From positions 1-7,888 of the forward strand of contig JAUNWC010000060.1 in NCBI GenBank assembly GCA_030540495.1: a stretch of 7,888 nt of DNA. Direction: 5' to 3'. Positions 6,701-7,888 of this stretch are shown here, one piece after another. The notes under the pieces were generated by a model that saw nothing but the letters and a program-made list of their open reading frames with translations, did not search any database and was not told the origin of the DNA. Position 1 is the stretch's first letter; each line of letters starts with the position of its first letter. This stretch comes from Bacteroidota bacterium. Its GTDB lineage: Bacteria > Bacteroidota > Bacteroidia > Bacteroidales > P3. The position numbers and the translations under genes are program-made.

Positions 6701-7888
6701 AAAATGCTGCATATCTTTCCAAAATGAGTAGGACAATAAATGCTCAGGTAAAAGTGGAGCCAATTACTGACTTTAATATAGATTTGACTTTTAAACGTAC
6801 GGAAAGCGAACAATATAGTGCTTATTATAAATACAATCAAGTAGAGGACAGAATCATAGGACCTACTACTCCTTATCGCAATGGTAGTTATAGCATAACT
6901 TTCTTTGCTTTGGGTACTATGTTTAGAAGTATGGATGATAATAACGTTAGTAGTACTTTTGAAGAATTTCTTAGCAATCGTACTACCATAGCCAACCGTT
7001 TGGCAAGAGAAAATTCTCGTCATCATTCTGATTACTATGGAGAGCCTGTTTTGGATACTACCAACGGCAATTATTATCCTGACGGCTATGGGGCTTCTTC
7101 TCAACAAGTCTTAATTCCTGCTTTTCTTGCTGCCTATTCGGGCAGGAGTGCTTCTTCTCAGTCGCTTTCTCCTTTCCTAAAAATGCCTTTGCCTAATTGG
7201 CGCATTACATACACAGGGCTTGGCAAAAAGGATTGGGTAAAGAAATGGGCAAATTCCATAACCATATCCTCAAATTATACTTGTAACTACAATATTTCTT
7301 CTTTCTATACCAATACTTCTGTTCCCGATGTATCTGACTATGATTATGGCACGGAGTGGATTAGAAATTCTTTGAACAATAATTTTGTTCCAAAACACAC
7401 CATTAACCAAATACTTATCAACGAACAACTAAGCCCATTGATAAAAATAGACATCAATCTAAAAAACTCCCTACAACTTAATTTTGAATTGAAGAAAGAA
7501 CGCTCGCTTTCTCTTTCCTTCTCCAATACCCAATTGACAGAAATCAATCGTTTTGGTTTTGTATTTGGTGGAGGTTATAGATTTAAGGATGTTGCCATCA
7601 ATGTAAGGACAGGAGGACAGAGTGTAAGACAATTTAAGAGCGATATTTTGGTAAAAGCCGACCTTTCCATAACTACCAACAAGACCGTTTTGAGAAAAAT
7701 AGACCAAGATGTAAATATAGTTTCAGCCGGAACAAAAGTTACATCGCTCAACCTTTCTGGAGAGTATTCTCTAACTGAGAAAATAATATTTAAAGCCTTT
7801 TTTGATATAACTATAAATACTCCTTATATATCCTCTTCTTATCCTAATTCTACCACAGAGGGAGGTTTTTCTTTGCGTATAGTATTAT
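736..7888 (+). CDS. sprA: Type IX secretion system outer-membrane translocon SprA (Sov), 3' end cut by window
   Basis: SprA forms the giant outer-membrane barrel (36 strands in Flavobacterium johnsoniae) through which T9SS clients leave the periplasm; PorV collects the client and Plug closes the idle pore. I read 2,384 codons with no stop; known homologues are about 2,400-2,500 residues, so only the tip is missing. The start is fixed: the codon before the ATG is an in-frame TAG and the ATG begins a signal peptide. SprA-family blocks, in order: LQDPQN...EYQKYDL...YW (45-97); GNVSFALPTTLITGVQNLFG (225-244); a strand-rich GGEISLG...GRV segment (636-673); FIPGN...YIDDFETS...NAWFLAST (about 789-828); ETRWGG (944-949); IDFWLMDPF (967-975); RYKRYNNPEGNSS (1108-1120); RFMRTFLRGFKKP (about 1215-1227); WVNELRLTDFD (1481-1491); NGIYVPGFMP (1937-1946); WAPGLGFVFGSQ (1959-1970); PLPNWRITYTGLG (2151-2163). 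The end, GGFSLRIVL, looks like a closing barrel strand. Blocks were recognised from memory of the family. Confidence 0.97.
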   Translation, partial: MIVRRYSILLFLFLAVLDVLAESSFPLDTLHFPIKENAESPLYLQDPQNVTTSVQYDPTTNEYIEVKKVGDVVIATRKLSFDEYQKYDLDRMIDSYWKDRAGSAVLLQNDESLSSLIPSLRINSEWMDKIFGGQDIDIRLSGGIDLKFALVNNKNENLSLNENARSVTRFDFDEDLQFNALAQIGNAVSFNFNYNSGATFDFEKELLKFKYEGKEDDILQLLEAGNVSFALPTTLITGVQNLFGVKAKLKFGNLLLDVLASQQKSESQSITVQNGAQTQEFNFKADEYDENKHFFLAQYFYDNYNKAMSTFPIVNSNIVITKIEVWKTNIGSAVNNNRNIVAFSDLGEKNPYCTMPNFTNPYGSEYPDNELSNDLFLIANPSSLRNINTVGNTLQGMGFVSGQNYEKVESARKLSESEYTLNTQLGFISLNQSLSNDQVLAVAYQYQIVGDTTVYQVGEFSDEGITDPNTLIVKLLKSSSLNVRNPIWKLMMKNVYWVGSSQLSSDDFRLNIMYLGDEEGIETGYFTEGPLASIPLLQVFGLDRMDTKQNMYPDGVFDYVEVSSTGAGLVNSSRGLIYFPYVEPFGKDLREMLNDEEYASKYCFDSLYTLTRSQAQQYTEKNKYYLEGRYRSSSSGGEISLGAVNVPQGSVTVMAGGIQLQEGVDYTVDYAMGRVKIINGAYLSSGTPITVSTESNSTFSMTTKWMMGLRGTYTVSPELSLGATFMHLHESPITQKVNYGEEPISNSLLGFDLHFTKQVPFITKIMDWLPFYSTNTPSTLNFEGEIAQFIPGNSAAIGSSGTAYIDDFETSKRSYDLRAVNAWFLASTPQDYDTPNSLFPETFKNSGLAYGFNRAKIAWYSIDDNFYNGAAPSNINNDDRSKPYAREILESEVYPNKELVQGQRNNIHEFNIAFYPSERGPYNYDTLSAFSHGLDADANLNAPETRWGGIMRKLDATDFESANIESIDFWLMDPFIEDPDSEGGKLYFNLGDVSEDILRDGRKSYENGLPTSAVVENVDTTIWGRVPKLQVVVNAFSNDDNSRQYQDIGYDGLNSLDEQSFFERFLLANQNQVSAEGYEKLLSDPSADDFMYFRSDEYDRNNVKITDRYKRYNNPEGNSSITTSGESQQATSLPNVEDINQDNTLSEAENYYEYEVLLDPAHMNVGENYIDDIQEAYNVSLANGSTTNCKWYHFKIPIREPNRKIGNIDGYQSIRFMRTFLRGFKKPVILRFASFELVSAEWRKYNDNLLSLGQIPTGTQAENTTLTIGTVNIEENGKRSPVGYCLPPGIEREKQYSTTSYIQQNEQSLSLKVTNLADGDARAVYKTMDYDMRQYNKLKMFVHAEKVNEVDDYQTGEVSLFIRLGTDFTSNYYEYELPLTFTPWYTSMLEDKVVWPEANNIEIELDSIVKVKTNRNALIRGGNTNYSTSLPYTEYIDGRKITVLGSPNIANVKVIMIGMRNPKKQSIYDDDDMLPKSVEVWVNELRLTDFDRTRGWAVRGTMRTNLADLGDLAMSGSYKSAGFGTIEQTVSDISQDNVSTFDVATNLELGKFFPDRFGIRLPFHFDYSKTVSNPRYNSLDPDVFLKEDLLSYRTERERDSIRHMVQDYNAITNFSFMNIRKERVGSTNNRHFFDIENFNLSYSFTRNYSRNVDVEYDERTQNRLTLNYQYDVQQKGWKPFSKVPAFRSKTFAILRDLTINFKPKNITFRSDMLKDFQESLLRSKSQGLVIMEPTYYQNFYWNREYGLKWDFTSNLRMDYSATMNALIDEPRGRLDTRSKKDSVWNSIMDLGKAQQFHQQLQLNFNVPINKIPMFSWLRLTSSYVAQYTFQSSTEATKNLGNTIENSRRINATANANFATIYNKVPFIQKAYETRNKNKSKDVKLSSPRMPKPNNKNQPLADTTADSTKTPLLKEIMYFSVRLLTSVKSINFTYGTNNGIYVPGFMPRAKYFGMQPNENWAPGLGFVFGSQRNIMPEAIRRGWLSTDTMQNAAYLSKMSRTINAQVKVEPITDFNIDLTFKRTESEQYSAYYKYNQVEDRIIGPTTPYRNGSYSITFFALGTMFRSMDDNNVSSTFEEFLSNRTTIANRLARENSRHHSDYYGEPVLDTTNGNYYPDGYGASSQQVLIPAFLAAYSGRSASSQSLSPFLKMPLPNWRITYTGLGKKDWVKKWANSITISSNYTCNYNISSFYTNTSVPDVSDYDYGTEWIRNSLNNNFVPKHTINQILINEQLSPLIKIDINLKNSLQLNFELKKERSLSLSFSNTQLTEINRFGFVFGGGYRFKDVAINVRTGGQSVRQFKSDILVKADLSITTNKTVLRKIDQDVNIVSAGTKVTSLNLSGEYSLTEKIIFKAFFDITINTPYISSSYPNSTTEGGFSLRIVL

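Noticed and set aside
892..7707. Many minus-strand open frames of about 65-150 codons opposite sprA, such as 2554-3009, 4105-4515 and 6685-7107
   Set aside because: They are shadows of sprA. Its scarcity of TTA, CTA and TCA codons removes stops from the antisense strand. Their translations are low-complexity and Ser/Ile/His-rich, and resemble no family I know.
736..7888. Possible frameshift, insertion or pseudogene in sprA
   Set aside because: The frame was read line by line and stays open throughout, with SprA-family blocks in the expected order and near-normal total length.

Overview
The window comes from an AT-rich member of the Bacteroidota, probably Bacteroidales-like. Three things point there: a SprA/Sov-type giant outer-membrane protein, which is essentially confined to that phylum; a TAnnTTTG-type -7 promoter element; and starts without a Shine-Dalgarno sequence. 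No rRNA, tRNA, mobile element or CRISPR array is visible, and the genus cannot be named from this stretch alone.

Layout: positions 1-135 are non-coding. They hold a degenerate 10-bp tandem repeat (1-50), a short perfect hairpin (66-78) and a putative promoter (about 76-107). ruvA (136-726, + strand) encodes the DNA-binding subunit of the RuvAB Holliday-junction branch-migration complex. After only 9 bp, sprA (sov in Porphyromonas) starts at 736 and stays open, with no in-frame stop, to the last base of the window (2,384 codons). It encodes the very large outer-membrane translocon of the type IX secretion system (T9SS). From its length and C-terminal sequence it seems to lack only its last few residues and the stop codon.

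The two genes have unrelated jobs, DNA recombination and protein export, but the tight spacing and lack of a visible promoter between them suggest one transcript started upstream of ruvA. SprA would work with T9SS parts encoded elsewhere (PorV, Plug, the PorK/L/M/N ring and motor, the PorU sortase), none of which lie here. The window holds no clearly new system. The points most worth a second look are two EF-hand/dockerin-like acidic loops inside SprA, the repeat-plus-hairpin region before ruvA, and a different leucine-codon preference in the two genes. All coordinates, residue numbers and counts were worked out by hand.
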